Positions 1 to 8,062 of a DNA stretch of 64,000 bases are shown here, piece by piece (position 1 is the first letter of the stretch; each line of letters starts with the position of its first letter). Location of the stretch: NCBI RefSeq assembly GCF_002814095.1, contig NZ_CP021915.1, positions 186,001 through 250,000 of the forward strand. Direction: 5' to 3'. Position numbers and translations under genes: made by a program. Under the pieces are notes generated by a model. The model was given only the letters and a program-made list of their open reading frames with translations, was not told the origin of the DNA and ran no database searches. This DNA is from Sagittula sp. P11 (GTDB lineage: Bacteria > Pseudomonadota > Alphaproteobacteria > Rhodobacterales > Rhodobacteraceae).

Positions 1-23
1 CAGTGCCGCTATCCGGAACAGGC

Positions 24-506
24 CTATGCCTTTCCTGGCTCTTTATCCGTCATGCGGGCCTTGATCATCCGCAACGGCGTATACTCCAATACCTGTTCTC
101 CGGTTTGCTTGAACACCTTGTTTCGCGTCCGCACCAATCCGCGGTTCGGACGGCTCTTCGACCGGCGCGATTCTGTTACCTCGACCTCACAATGGATGGT
201 GTCCCCGGCAAATGTGGGCCCCATGACCTTCAGTTCCATGTCCAGAAAGGCAAAGCCGGTATGTTGCATTGTGGATTGGGTCAAGAGCCCTTCCATAAAG
301 GTATAGACCAGCGCACCGGGCGCGGCGAAACCGGGGATATTGGATTCCTTCTCTCGGAAGTCACGATTGATGAACAAGACCTCAAGCATGCCGGTAACAC
401 TTACAAAATTCGTGATATCGGTTTCGGTGACGGTGCGGCCAATGGTCCGAAACCTGCGCCCCACTGGCAAATCTTCATAACAAAACCCGAGTCCTACAGT
501 TTCCAT
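24..506 (-). CDS. MaoC-like hot-dog protein with degenerate active site
   Basis: The product (about 160 aa) has the single hot-dog layout of the MaoC/R-hydratase family, with a DITNFVSVTG stretch near residue 30 and GALVYTF near residue 75. The usual hydratase signature (GDxNPLH) reads TGMLEVLFINRD here, so the catalytic Asp and His are not in their normal places. It may be an acyl-CoA thioesterase or a structural partner rather than an enoyl-CoA hydratase. The ATG at 506 is preferred over an in-frame TTG at 515 because AAGGGA lies about 10 nt upstream of the ATG and almost touches the TTG. It is divergent from the ACAD operon that starts at 827 and fits the acyl-CoA theme of the island. Confidence 0.7.
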   Translation of the reverse strand: METVGLGFCYEDLPVGRRFRTIGRTVTETDITNFVSVTGMLEVLFINRDFREKESNIPGFAAPGALVYTFMEGLLTQSTMQHTGFAFLDMELKVMGPTFAGDTIHCEVEVTESRRSKSRPNRGLVRTRNKVFKQTGEQVLEYTPLRMIKARMTDKEPGKA

Positions 507-826
507 TTCGCACAATTCCCTTGATCAGTTCCATTTTCTGAGAGGGTTCGGCCACATCTGTCCTGCGCCCGGAACACGCCCCGGTTCCTTCACGTTAGGC
601 GGCAAGCTCCGCAGCAATCAATCGACTGCCTCGTTTTTGCGGCTTTCACGTCGATTGAGCACATTCTTGATGAATCGCATTCTTCGCTCCAGTGGCCCCT
701 TTTTCCACGCCACAGCACATATGTGGTTTTACGCGGCTGGTGCCGGATAGCGTTTGGGACATACCGAACGCGTACCTTACCTTTTTGTGAACAGGCGCCA
801 AATGCCATGACCCGAAGAGGACCAGC
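507..826. promoter_or_regulatory. Divergent intergenic region (about 320 bp)
   Basis: This stretch separates the MaoC-like gene (minus) from the ACAD operon (plus) and should hold both promoters. I see no convincing gene in it. Two small symmetric sequences are visible: the perfect palindrome CACATATGTG at 716-725, and GGAAC/GTTCC arms at 571-588. Either could bind a regulator, but neither recurs elsewhere. The TCTAAC-N4-GTTAGA palindrome found at other promoters of the island is absent. Confidence 0.5.
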
Positions 827-1939
827 ATGAATTTCGGCTTTTCCGACGAACACGATGCCATACGCGACACGCTGGCACGAATGCTGAGCGATCACGCCAC
901 TCTCGCGGTGGCGCATGACTGTCTTGAGGCTGCCGACGGGTTCGATTCCGCAACCTGGACCGCCTTGGCGGACGGCGGATGGCTGGGCCTTGCAATTGCC
1001 GAAGACTACGGGGGGGCGGCGATGGGGGCGATCGAACTGGCCATTGTCGCCGAAGAGATCGGCCGTAGCCTGGCCGCCATACCTTTTGGCCCGGTTCTTG
1101 GCCTGGCGATCCCCGCGATTCAGGACTTGGGCACGCAAAGCCAAAGGGAAAATCTGCTTCCCCGGATCGCCGAAGGCCGCATGATCGTTACCGTCGCGCT
1201 TGCCGAGGATGGAGGGTCTGCACCGGAACGGGTCTCGGCAAAAGTGCTGCAGGATCGCCTTTCGGGACGGAAATCGCCAGTTTCGTTCGCATCCGATGCG
1301 TCATTCGCGATCGTCGCCGCCCTGGACGAAGGCGGCACCGCGCGCCTTTATCTGGCGGATCTTTCGGACCCCTCGGTGTCGATCAGCGCGCTGGATGCGA
1401 TCGACCGCACCCGTCCGACGTCCGAGATCGTCTTTCACGACACGCCGGTTGAACTGCTTCCCGGGTCCGATCCCGCAGCGATCCGGACTCTTCTGGACGG
1501 CGCCGCAGTGTTGGCCGCCTTCGAACAGATCGGCCTGGCCGAGCGGGCGCTTTTCCTGACCAGAGACTATGCCTGCGAGCGGCAGGCGTTCGGACGCCAG
1601 ATCGGCAGTTTTCAGGCGGTCAAGCACCGGCTCGCGGACATGTTCGCCAAGATCGAGCTGGCACGGTCCAATGCTTTTTTCGGCGCCTGGGCGCTGGCGA
1701 GCGGGGATGAACGGCTGTCCGAAGCGGCGGCGGTAGCACGCCTCGCGGCTCTCGATGCAGTGCAATTCACCACTGAGGAATCGGTGCAGCTTCACGGTGG
1801 GATCGGGTTCACCTGGGCGGCCGACCCGCATTTGTTTCTGCGGCGAGGATGGCAGTTGAAGGCCGAACTCGGCCTGGCCGATTTGTGGCGCGAGCGGCTG
1901 CTTTGCAATCTGGCGGACGGCCAAAGGGCCGCGAACTGA
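827..1939 (+). CDS. Acyl-CoA dehydrogenase, probable non-catalytic subunit
   Basis: A 370-aa member of the acyl-CoA dehydrogenase (ACAD) family, with the N-terminal helical domain, a shortened middle beta-domain and a C-terminal helical domain containing ACERQAFGRQIGSFQ and LHGGIGFTWAAD. ACADs oxidise acyl-CoA to 2-enoyl-CoA with FAD and pass electrons to ETF. Neither usual position of the catalytic Glu is Glu: the helix-G site falls on an Ala (GAAVLAAF) and the C-terminal site lacks an EGT motif. With the next gene 16 nt away, this resembles the alpha2beta2 heteromeric ACADs of steroid side-chain degradation, in which one subunit supplies the base. GAAGAGGA precedes the ATG. It is the first gene of an eight-gene plus-strand operon. 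Confidence 0.85.
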   Translation: MNFGFSDEHDAIRDTLARMLSDHATLAVAHDCLEAADGFDSATWTALADGGWLGLAIAEDYGGAAMGAIELAIVAEEIGRSLAAIPFGPVLGLAIPAIQDLGTQSQRENLLPRIAEGRMIVTVALAEDGGSAPERVSAKVLQDRLSGRKSPVSFASDASFAIVAALDEGGTARLYLADLSDPSVSISALDAIDRTRPTSEIVFHDTPVELLPGSDPAAIRTLLDGAAVLAAFEQIGLAERALFLTRDYACERQAFGRQIGSFQAVKHRLADMFAKIELARSNAFFGAWALASGDERLSEAAAVARLAALDAVQFTTEESVQLHGGIGFTWAADPHLFLRRGWQLKAELGLADLWRERLLCNLADGQRAAN

Positions 1940-1955
1940 CAAGGACAAAGTGCAG

Positions 1956-3182
1956 ATGGATTTCAGCGACAGCCCGGAAGAAGCCGCGTTCCGCGCCAAG
2001 GCGCGCGACTGGCTTGATGCCACCGCGACCCGCCGCAATGGAAGCGAAAAGGCCCAGGACCATTTCATGGCCCGCGACGCCGACGAAGTTGCCCGTGCGC
2101 GCGACTGGCAGGCACGAAAGGCCGACGCAGGCTGGGCGGGGCTGACATGGCCCCGTGCTTTCGGTGGGCGTGACGCCACTCCGATCGAGCAAGTGATCTG
2201 GAATCAAGAGGAAGGGCGCTACGCCGTCCCGCCCAACGTCTTTCTGATCGGGATCGGGCTGGTCGGGCCTACGGTCATGATCCACGGCACCGAAGACCAG
2301 AAAACAAGATTCCTGCCCCGGGCTCTCACGGGCGAAGACATCTGGTGCCAACTTTTTTCCGAACCCGCCGCCGGGTCCGATTTGGCCGGTATCCGCACCC
2401 GTGCACGCCGCGAAGACGACGAATGGGTGATCTCCGGTCAGAAGGTTTGGACCTCGGGGGCGCATTATTCCACTCACGGCATCCTGCTGGCGCGCACCGA
2501 TCCACAGGTGCCCAAGCACAAGGGAATGACCATGTTCCTTGTGGACATGTCCGACCCGGCCATCGAAACCCGTCCTATTCGCCAGATTTCGGGCAGCTCC
2601 AGTTTCAACGAAGTGTTCATCGACAACCTGCGCGTGCCAGACAGCGCCCGCTTGGGCGGTGTATCCGAAGGGTGGAAAGTGGCGCTGACCACACTCATGA
2701 ACGAACGGTTCAGTATTTCCGTCGGCCGGGCCAGTGGCGGTGCGCGGGCCGAGGAATTGATTGATCTGGCTACCCGTGTCGAACGGAACGGTCGCCCGGC
2801 CATCGAGGACGACGAGGTGCGCGCGCGCATTGCCGATTTCATCGCGCGTCAACGCGGACTGGAATTCACCTCTTACCGGGTCATGACGTCGCTTTCGCGC
2901 GGCCAGGCACCGGGTGAAGAGGGCTCGATCGGCAAGCTGTTGCTGGGCAAGCTGCGGCAGGAAATGGGCGCTTTCGGGATGGATCTGGCGGGAACTTCGG
3001 CGGGCATATCAGCCAAGGTCGGGGATGACGTGGCGCGCTGGCGAAACGAATACCTGACCGCGCCGGGCAACCGGATCGCGGGGGGATCGGACGAGATCCA
3101 GCGCACGATCATTGGCGAACGCATTCTCGGGCTGCCGCCTGAAATACGCGTCGACAAGGATGTCGCGTTTTCAGAGCTTTGA
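1956..3182 (+). CDS. Acyl-CoA dehydrogenase, catalytic-type subunit
   Basis: A 408-aa ACAD with the FAD and substrate loop motif FSEPAAGSDLAGIRTRA near residue 130 and the C-terminal GGSDEIQRTIIGERILGLP. A Glu in the helix-G motif MNERFSIS is in the position used as catalytic base by isovaleryl- and long-chain-type ACADs. The partner gene just upstream lacks this residue, so the two probably form one heteromeric enzyme. The start is taken as ATG 1956, which AAGGA precedes by 10 nt, rather than the in-frame GTG at 1950. The stop is followed by a 49-nt gap before the TAXI binding protein of the same operon. Confidence 0.88.
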   Translation: MDFSDSPEEAAFRAKARDWLDATATRRNGSEKAQDHFMARDADEVARARDWQARKADAGWAGLTWPRAFGGRDATPIEQVIWNQEEGRYAVPPNVFLIGIGLVGPTVMIHGTEDQKTRFLPRALTGEDIWCQLFSEPAAGSDLAGIRTRARREDDEWVISGQKVWTSGAHYSTHGILLARTDPQVPKHKGMTMFLVDMSDPAIETRPIRQISGSSSFNEVFIDNLRVPDSARLGGVSEGWKVALTTLMNERFSISVGRASGGARAEELIDLATRVERNGRPAIEDDEVRARIADFIARQRGLEFTSYRVMTSLSRGQAPGEEGSIGKLLLGKLRQEMGAFGMDLAGTSAGISAKVGDDVARWRNEYLTAPGNRIAGGSDEIQRTIIGERILGLPPEIRVDKDVAFSEL

Positions 3183-3231
3183 TCTGAATGGGCGCCACCC
3201 GGGACCAACGACCAACAAGGAGGAGAATATC

Positions 3232-4377
3232 ATGAAGTTCAAGATAACCGGGATCGCTGCCGCATGCCTGGCAATGGCCACCTCGGCTGGCGCGCAAGAC
3301 ATCGATCTGCCTGACGTGATCGCTTGGTCGGCCTATGACACGGGATCGGCCGGTCATGCGCATTCCATAGCCATCGGCAACATGATGCGCAGCAAATACG
3401 GATCGACGGTCCGCGTGCTTCCGGGGCGAAACGACGTCTCGCGGATGACGCCGCTCAAAAACGGGACGGTCGATTATTGCCTGTGCGGCATCGCCTCCTA
3501 TTTCGCTGCCGAAGGGGTTTTCCTTTTTGCTGCGCCTGAATGGGGCCCGCAGCCGATCCGCGCGGTGCTTCAGGCTGTCGGCGACTACGGTCTGGGTGTC
3601 GCCGTCGCGGCCGATGCCGGCATCGAGACGATTACGGACCTCAAGGGCAAACGGGTCGGTCGCGCCGTCAGTTCGCCGGCGATCGATGTCAACATGGAGG
3701 GGCTGCTGGCCTTTGCGGACCTGACATGGGACGACGTGGAGGCAGTGGAATTCTCGGGCTATGTGAACACGCTCCAGGGCATTCTCGAAGACCGTGTGGA
3801 TGCCGCCTTTGCACTGACGACGACCACCGTAAACTACCAGATCGAGTCAAGCCCGCGCGGCCTGAAATGGCTTGAAACACCCGCGGACCAGACAGAAGCA
3901 TGGGAACGCTACACCAGCGTAACGCCCTTCGTGACACCGCATATGGTGTCTGTGGGGCCGGGCATCGACCCTGCCTCCCCACTGCCCATGGCGCAGTACC
4001 CCTATCCGATCCTGGTCACTAACTCCGATCAGGATTCCACCGAGGTGCGCAACATCGTAGCCGCGCTTGACGCAGGGTTCGACGATTACAAGGATGCCGC
4101 CCCCGGTGCCAATGCGTATGCGATTGATCGCCAGATCCTGTCTTGGGTGATGCCATGGAGCGATGGCAGCGTTGCCTACTTCAAGGAAAAGGGTCTGTGG
4201 ACACCGGAAGCCCAGGCAAACCAGGACAAATTGGTGGAACGGCAAGAGGTGCTCTTGCGGGCCTGGGGCACATTTGTCGGGGACGCTCCAGAGGGTGAAG
4301 AAGAATTTGCCGCTGCATGGATGAAAGCCCGTGCCGACGCACTGGAAGCGGCCGGCCACGAAGTCTTTTTCCGCTGA
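3232..4377 (+). CDS. TAXI-family TRAP transporter solute-binding protein
   Basis: A 381-aa periplasmic binding protein. Residues 1-22 form a Sec signal peptide (MKFKITGIAAACLAMATSAG, then AQ at the cleavage site). The mature part follows the TAXI pattern, with a GSAGHAHSIAIGNMM segment near residue 40 and DLKGKRVGRAVSS near residue 138. TAXI proteins capture carboxylic acids or amino acids for a fused TRAP permease, which is the next gene. The ATG at 3232 has a strong AGGAGG 8 nt upstream and removes a longer unsupported N-terminus. The stop codon overlaps an ATG at 4377. Its position between ACADs and beta-oxidation genes suggests that it brings in the substrate acid of the operon. Confidence 0.88.
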   Translation: MKFKITGIAAACLAMATSAGAQDIDLPDVIAWSAYDTGSAGHAHSIAIGNMMRSKYGSTVRVLPGRNDVSRMTPLKNGTVDYCLCGIASYFAAEGVFLFAAPEWGPQPIRAVLQAVGDYGLGVAVAADAGIETITDLKGKRVGRAVSSPAIDVNMEGLLAFADLTWDDVEAVEFSGYVNTLQGILEDRVDAAFALTTTTVNYQIESSPRGLKWLETPADQTEAWERYTSVTPFVTPHMVSVGPGIDPASPLPMAQYPYPILVTNSDQDSTEVRNIVAALDAGFDDYKDAAPGANAYAIDRQILSWVMPWSDGSVAYFKEKGLWTPEAQANQDKLVERQEVLLRAWGTFVGDAPEGEEEFAAAWMKARADALEAAGHEVFFR

Positions 4378-4445
4378 TGCGACACAGCGCGGCGCCCCAC
4401 AGGCGCCTTGCACAAAGCAACGCAGCACAAAACTGGAATACGGGC

Positions 4446-6413
4446 ATGGCACAGGAAACACAGGAAGCGCCGGCGCAACCGACCGGTATGGGCACCCTGC
4501 CCGCGTTTGTTCGCTGGTCGCTCGTCGTCTCGGCGCTGCTTTTGACCGCGGCGTCGGTCAACCATCTGTTCAATCTGGGCTTCTTCATGAACGTCCGGTT
4601 GCTTGAAATTCACTACCTCTACGTGATGCTTCTGCTGACGCTGCCACTGGTGTTCCTTGTCTTTCCCTGTTCAAAGTCAGATCCTTACGGATCGACGCGA
4701 TGGTGGGATTACTTTCTGGCCCTGCTGGCCCTGATCACCTGCGCCTTCTTTGCCTACTACGGGCGCAGCGTGGTGAACAAAGGGTGGGATTTCGCCGCTC
4801 CTCTTAATGCCGTGATCGCCAGCTTCGCCTTCTGGTTCCTGCTGCTCGTGGCCGCGCGCCGCACCGGCGGCTGGACGCTGTTCGCGGTAATCCTGGTATT
4901 TTCCATCTACCCCATGATCGCCAACTATGCGCCCGGCCCGATCCAGGGCTTCCAGCGCTCGCCCGTCGAAACGGCGATCTTCCACGCGATGAGCGGCGAA
5001 AGTGTGCTGGGCATACCGATGCGCAGCTTTGTCAATCTTGTCGTGGGGTTCATGATCTTCGGCGTTGCGATGCAACATACCGGCGCAGGTCCGTTTTTTA
5101 TCGACATCGCCTTTGCCGCGCTCGGAAATGTCCGGGGCGGGCCGGCCAAGGTAGGAGTTCTGACCAGCGGGCTGACCGGTTCGATGAGCGGCAGCGTGAT
5201 CACCAATGTGCTGACGACCGGATCAATTACCATTCCAGCGATGAAAAAGGTGGGGTTCAGGCCCACTTATGCGGCGGGGATCGAAGCGGCGGCGTCGACG
5301 GGGGCGGTGCTGATGCCCCCTATCATGGGCGCCACGGCCTTTGTCATGGCGACATTCCTGGCGACCGACTACACCAACATCGTTGTGGCGGCGGTGCTTC
5401 CTTCGCTGTTCTACTTTTTCGGCCTGTTCGCACAAATCGACGCATACTCGGCGCGCAACGGACTGAAAGGCGTTCCGCGCGCCGACCTTCCCAGGATCGG
5501 CAAGGTGCTGCGCGAAGGCTGGTACTTTCTCGCCGTCTTCGGGCTGCTGATCTGGATGTTGCTCTACCTCAAGCGCGAGGCGATCGCTCCATTCTATGCG
5601 ACCGCGCTGCTTCTTGTCCTGAACCAGCTGCTCTCAAAATCACGCTGGGGGCGAAAGGAGCTGATGAATTTTCTGATCGCCACGGGACAGTTGTTCGTCG
5701 AACTTGTTGCCATTCTTGCGGCGGTCGGGCTGATCGTCGGCGGACTGGCGGTGACCGGGATGTCCGGGACGATCTCGAACGATCTGCTGTTCATCGCGGG
5801 CGGCAACATCTTTCTGCTTCTGCTGCTGGGGGCTTTGACCAGTTTCATTCTTGGAATGGGCATGACCGTGACCGCCGCCTATGTGATTCTGGCGGTGTCG
5901 CTGGCACCCGCCCTGGTCGCCGGCGGGCTCGATCCGATCGGCGTCCATTTATTTATCCTTTACTGGAGCATGCTGAGCTATATCACCCCCCCCGTCGCGC
6001 TCGCGGCTTTCGCCGCGGCGGCCATCGCCCAGGCCAAACCCTTTGCGACGGCCTTCGAAGCGATGAAGCTTGGAAGCATCGTCTATATAATTCCCTTCTT
6101 CTTCGTCCTTGATCCGGCGTTCATCCTGCAAGCCGGTCCACTCGAAAGCCTGCTTACGGTTCTGCGCGCCGGTCTCGGCATTCTGCTGATCTGCGCCGGT
6201 ATTCAGGGGTATCTGTTTGGCGTCGGGCGGATCGAAACCGGACTGCCAGGAACAATCGCCCGCGTCCTTCTTGGTATTGCCGGTCTGGCCTTCGCCTTTC
6301 CCTCGAACGCGGGTCTGGCGGTTCCGATCCTCGGCGCGGTGGGCGCAGGTGCCGCTATGGCGGCAGTGGCTGTCGCTTTGGTGATGGTCTCGGCCAAGCA
6401 GGAGACAGCGTAA
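4446..6413 (+). CDS. TRAP transporter fused permease (4TM-12TM), TAXI type
   Basis: A 655-aa integral membrane protein with a DctQ-like N-terminal part fused to a DctM-like large permease, the single-subunit arrangement usual for TAXI systems. Family motifs include MSGSVITNVLTTGSITIP near residue 250, ATAFVMATFLA near 300 and GMGMTVTAAYVIL near 475. It uses an ion gradient to import the ligand delivered by the upstream binding protein. The start is set at ATG 4446, with GGAA 8 nt upstream. An in-frame ATG at 4377, overlapping the previous stop as TGATG, would add 23 residues and could be used by translational coupling. The stop lies two bases before the thioesterase start. Confidence 0.88.
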   Translation: MAQETQEAPAQPTGMGTLPAFVRWSLVVSALLLTAASVNHLFNLGFFMNVRLLEIHYLYVMLLLTLPLVFLVFPCSKSDPYGSTRWWDYFLALLALITCAFFAYYGRSVVNKGWDFAAPLNAVIASFAFWFLLLVAARRTGGWTLFAVILVFSIYPMIANYAPGPIQGFQRSPVETAIFHAMSGESVLGIPMRSFVNLVVGFMIFGVAMQHTGAGPFFIDIAFAALGNVRGGPAKVGVLTSGLTGSMSGSVITNVLTTGSITIPAMKKVGFRPTYAAGIEAAASTGAVLMPPIMGATAFVMATFLATDYTNIVVAAVLPSLFYFFGLFAQIDAYSARNGLKGVPRADLPRIGKVLREGWYFLAVFGLLIWMLLYLKREAIAPFYATALLLVLNQLLSKSRWGRKELMNFLIATGQLFVELVAILAAVGLIVGGLAVTGMSGTISNDLLFIAGGNIFLLLLLGALTSFILGMGMTVTAAYVILAVSLAPALVAGGLDPIGVHLFILYWSMLSYITPPVALAAFAAAAIAQAKPFATAFEAMKLGSIVYIIPFFFVLDPAFILQAGPLESLLTVLRAGLGILLICAGIQGYLFGVGRIETGLPGTIARVLLGIAGLAFAFPSNAGLAVPILGAVGAGAAMAAVAVALVMVSAKQETA

Positions 6414-6414
6414 T

Positions 6415-6828
6415 ATGAGCGCACAAGACGGCAGACCGGACATCCCCGCCCCGTTCAACGCATTGCTCGGCGTGCGCTTCGTCTCGTGGTCCGATGGCAA
6501 AGCCGAGCTGCGGTTGGCCATCGGACGCGATCACCTGAACGGCGCTTTTTCGGTGCATGGCGGTGTCTACGCGACCATGCTGGACAACGCGGTCACCTTT
6601 TGCGCGGCCTACGCGGGGGATGGCCGCCCAGGTCATCGCTGCCTTACGCTTTCGCTTACCACCAGTTTCGTCGCCCCGGCGACCGAAGGAGACACGCTGA
6701 CGGCCCGCGCGCGCATTGTCGGGGGCGGACGCAAACTGGTTTTTGTACAGGGCGAGATCTTCAATCAGGACGGGCACCATCTGGCCCATGGCGATGCCGT
6801 GATCAAGCGGCTCGCACCACCGTCGTGA
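6415..6828 (+). CDS. PaaI-type hot-dog thioesterase
   Basis: A 137-aa single hot-dog protein of the PaaI/YdiI thioesterase family. The motif HGGVYATMLDNAVTF near residue 46 supplies the conserved His-Gly-Gly and the catalytic Asp of the helix. The family hydrolyses acyl-CoA thioesters, often to rescue CoA from dead-end intermediates. The ATG follows the stop of the TRAP permease with a one-base gap (TAATATG), so the genes are probably translationally coupled. Substrate cannot be read from the sequence. Confidence 0.82.
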   Translation: MSAQDGRPDIPAPFNALLGVRFVSWSDGKAELRLAIGRDHLNGAFSVHGGVYATMLDNAVTFCAAYAGDGRPGHRCLTLSLTTSFVAPATEGDTLTARARIVGGGRKLVFVQGEIFNQDGHHLAHGDAVIKRLAPPS

Positions 6829-6888
6829 CCACCTGAGTGAACCGATGGTGAGCGAGACCAAACAAACGAAGGACAAAAGGAGACAGAA

Positions 6889-7665
6889 ATGATCAACCCG
6901 ATGGCATTGGACAATCAAGTGGTTATCGTCACAGGCGCCGGACAGGGTATCGGCCGCGGTGTGGCGGCGCTGTCGGCAGAGCTGGGCGCCAAGGTCGTGG
7001 TGAACGATCTGAACGAGGACGGCGTCAAGGAAACCGCCGAACAGATCGGTGGCAATGCCCGCGCCATCGTGGGGAATGTGGCCGACCCGGACTTTCCCGG
7101 GAAGCTCGTGAAATTCGCCTTCGACGAATTCGGCGACATCAACGGGCTTGTGAACAACGCCGGGATCGTGCGCGCCGCGATGATCCACAAGATGGACCGG
7201 GCCACCTGGCAACAGGTCATCGACGTGAACCTCACCGGTGTCTTCGCCTGCCTTCAGGCCGTGGGGACCTATTACAAGGACCGGGTCGAAAAAGACCCCG
7301 AAAGCGCCGCGCGCCGTGCCATCGTGAATATCTCATCCGATGCCGGGCGTCGCGGCACCATCGGTCAGATCAATTATGGCGCGGCAAAATCCGGGGTTCT
7401 GGGCCTGACAATGAGCGCCGCGCGTGAATGGGGCCGTTACCGCATCAACGTCAATTCAGTCTGTTTCGGAATGGTCGAGACACCAATGACTGAGACCATC
7501 CGCTCTGAAAAATTCGCCGACAGGTATATGGCGCAGATTCCGATGGGACGGATGAGCACCCCTGAAGAAGTCGCGCAGCCCGTCTGTTTCCTGTTGTCCA
7601 ACGCGGCATCCTATATCACCGGCCAGCACCTGAGCGTGAACGGTGGCTTCCACATCGGGTTCTGA
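6889..7665 (+). CDS. SDR-family 3-oxoacyl/3-hydroxyacyl-CoA dehydrogenase-like
   Basis: A 258-aa classical short-chain dehydrogenase/reductase. The cofactor motif TGAGQGIG is near residue 17, NNAG near 88, and the catalytic Ser-Tyr-Lys set appears as NISSDAG followed by INYGAAKSG near residues 146-168. It is FabG-like and, given its operon, could oxidise a 3-hydroxyacyl-CoA intermediate between hydration and the aldolase or thiolase step. AGGAG lies 6 nt before the ATG. It is followed after one base by the DUF35 gene. Confidence 0.85.
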   Translation: MINPMALDNQVVIVTGAGQGIGRGVAALSAELGAKVVVNDLNEDGVKETAEQIGGNARAIVGNVADPDFPGKLVKFAFDEFGDINGLVNNAGIVRAAMIHKMDRATWQQVIDVNLTGVFACLQAVGTYYKDRVEKDPESAARRAIVNISSDAGRRGTIGQINYGAAKSGVLGLTMSAAREWGRYRINVNSVCFGMVETPMTETIRSEKFADRYMAQIPMGRMSTPEEVAQPVCFLLSNAASYITGQHLSVNGGFHIGF

Positions 7666-7666
7666 G

Positions 7667-8062
7667 ATGGCCGGCATTGGACAAGGCCCAGGGCCGGACG
7701 CCGTCTTCGCCGCGAAGCTGGCCGAGGGCGTCTTCGAGATTCAGAAATGTGGCGGCTGCGGCACCCATGTATTCCATCCGCGCGTGATCTGTCCGGCCTG
7801 CGGCAGCGCGGATCTGGGATGGTTCGCGCCAACCGGGAGGGGCACCGTCTATGCGCGAACGGTCGTGCGCCGAAAACCGGAACGAGGCGGCGATTACAAC
7901 GTGGTTCTGGTGGACCTGGAGGAAGGGGTACGAATGATGTCGCGCATCGACGGTATCGCGCATGACCAGATTGTCGCCGGGCTGAAAGTAACCGCGTCGA
8001 TCGGCGAAGGCGCCGAAGGTGACCCCGCCGTGGTTTTCCGGCCAGAAGGAGAAGCAAATTGA
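7667..8062 (+). CDS. DUF35 OB-fold/zinc-ribbon partner of thiolase-like protein
   Basis: A 131-aa protein with a rubredoxin-like zinc ribbon (KCGGCG and ICPACG, spaced 12 residues) followed by an OB-fold with the conserved RRKPERGGDYNV and a later RMMSRIDG. In steroid and bile-acid degraders, DUF35 domains form an obligate complex with Ltp-type aldolases and also assist thiolase-like enzymes by holding the acyl-CoA. The next gene is such a thiolase-like protein and starts 4 nt inside this one. ATG 7667 is chosen because the preceding SDR stop ends at 7665. A close paralogue of this gene and its partner occurs at 26290-27822. Confidence 0.88.
   Translation: MAGIGQGPGPDAVFAAKLAEGVFEIQKCGGCGTHVFHPRVICPACGSADLGWFAPTGRGTVYARTVVRRKPERGGDYNVVLVDLEEGVRMMSRIDGIAHDQIVAGLKVTASIGEGAEGDPAVVFRPEGEAN

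Noticed and set aside
716-725. CACATATGTG palindrome as the operator of the ACAD operon
   Set aside because: A 10-bp palindrome occurs once only in the relevant promoters and could be chance; no partner site was found at the other operons.
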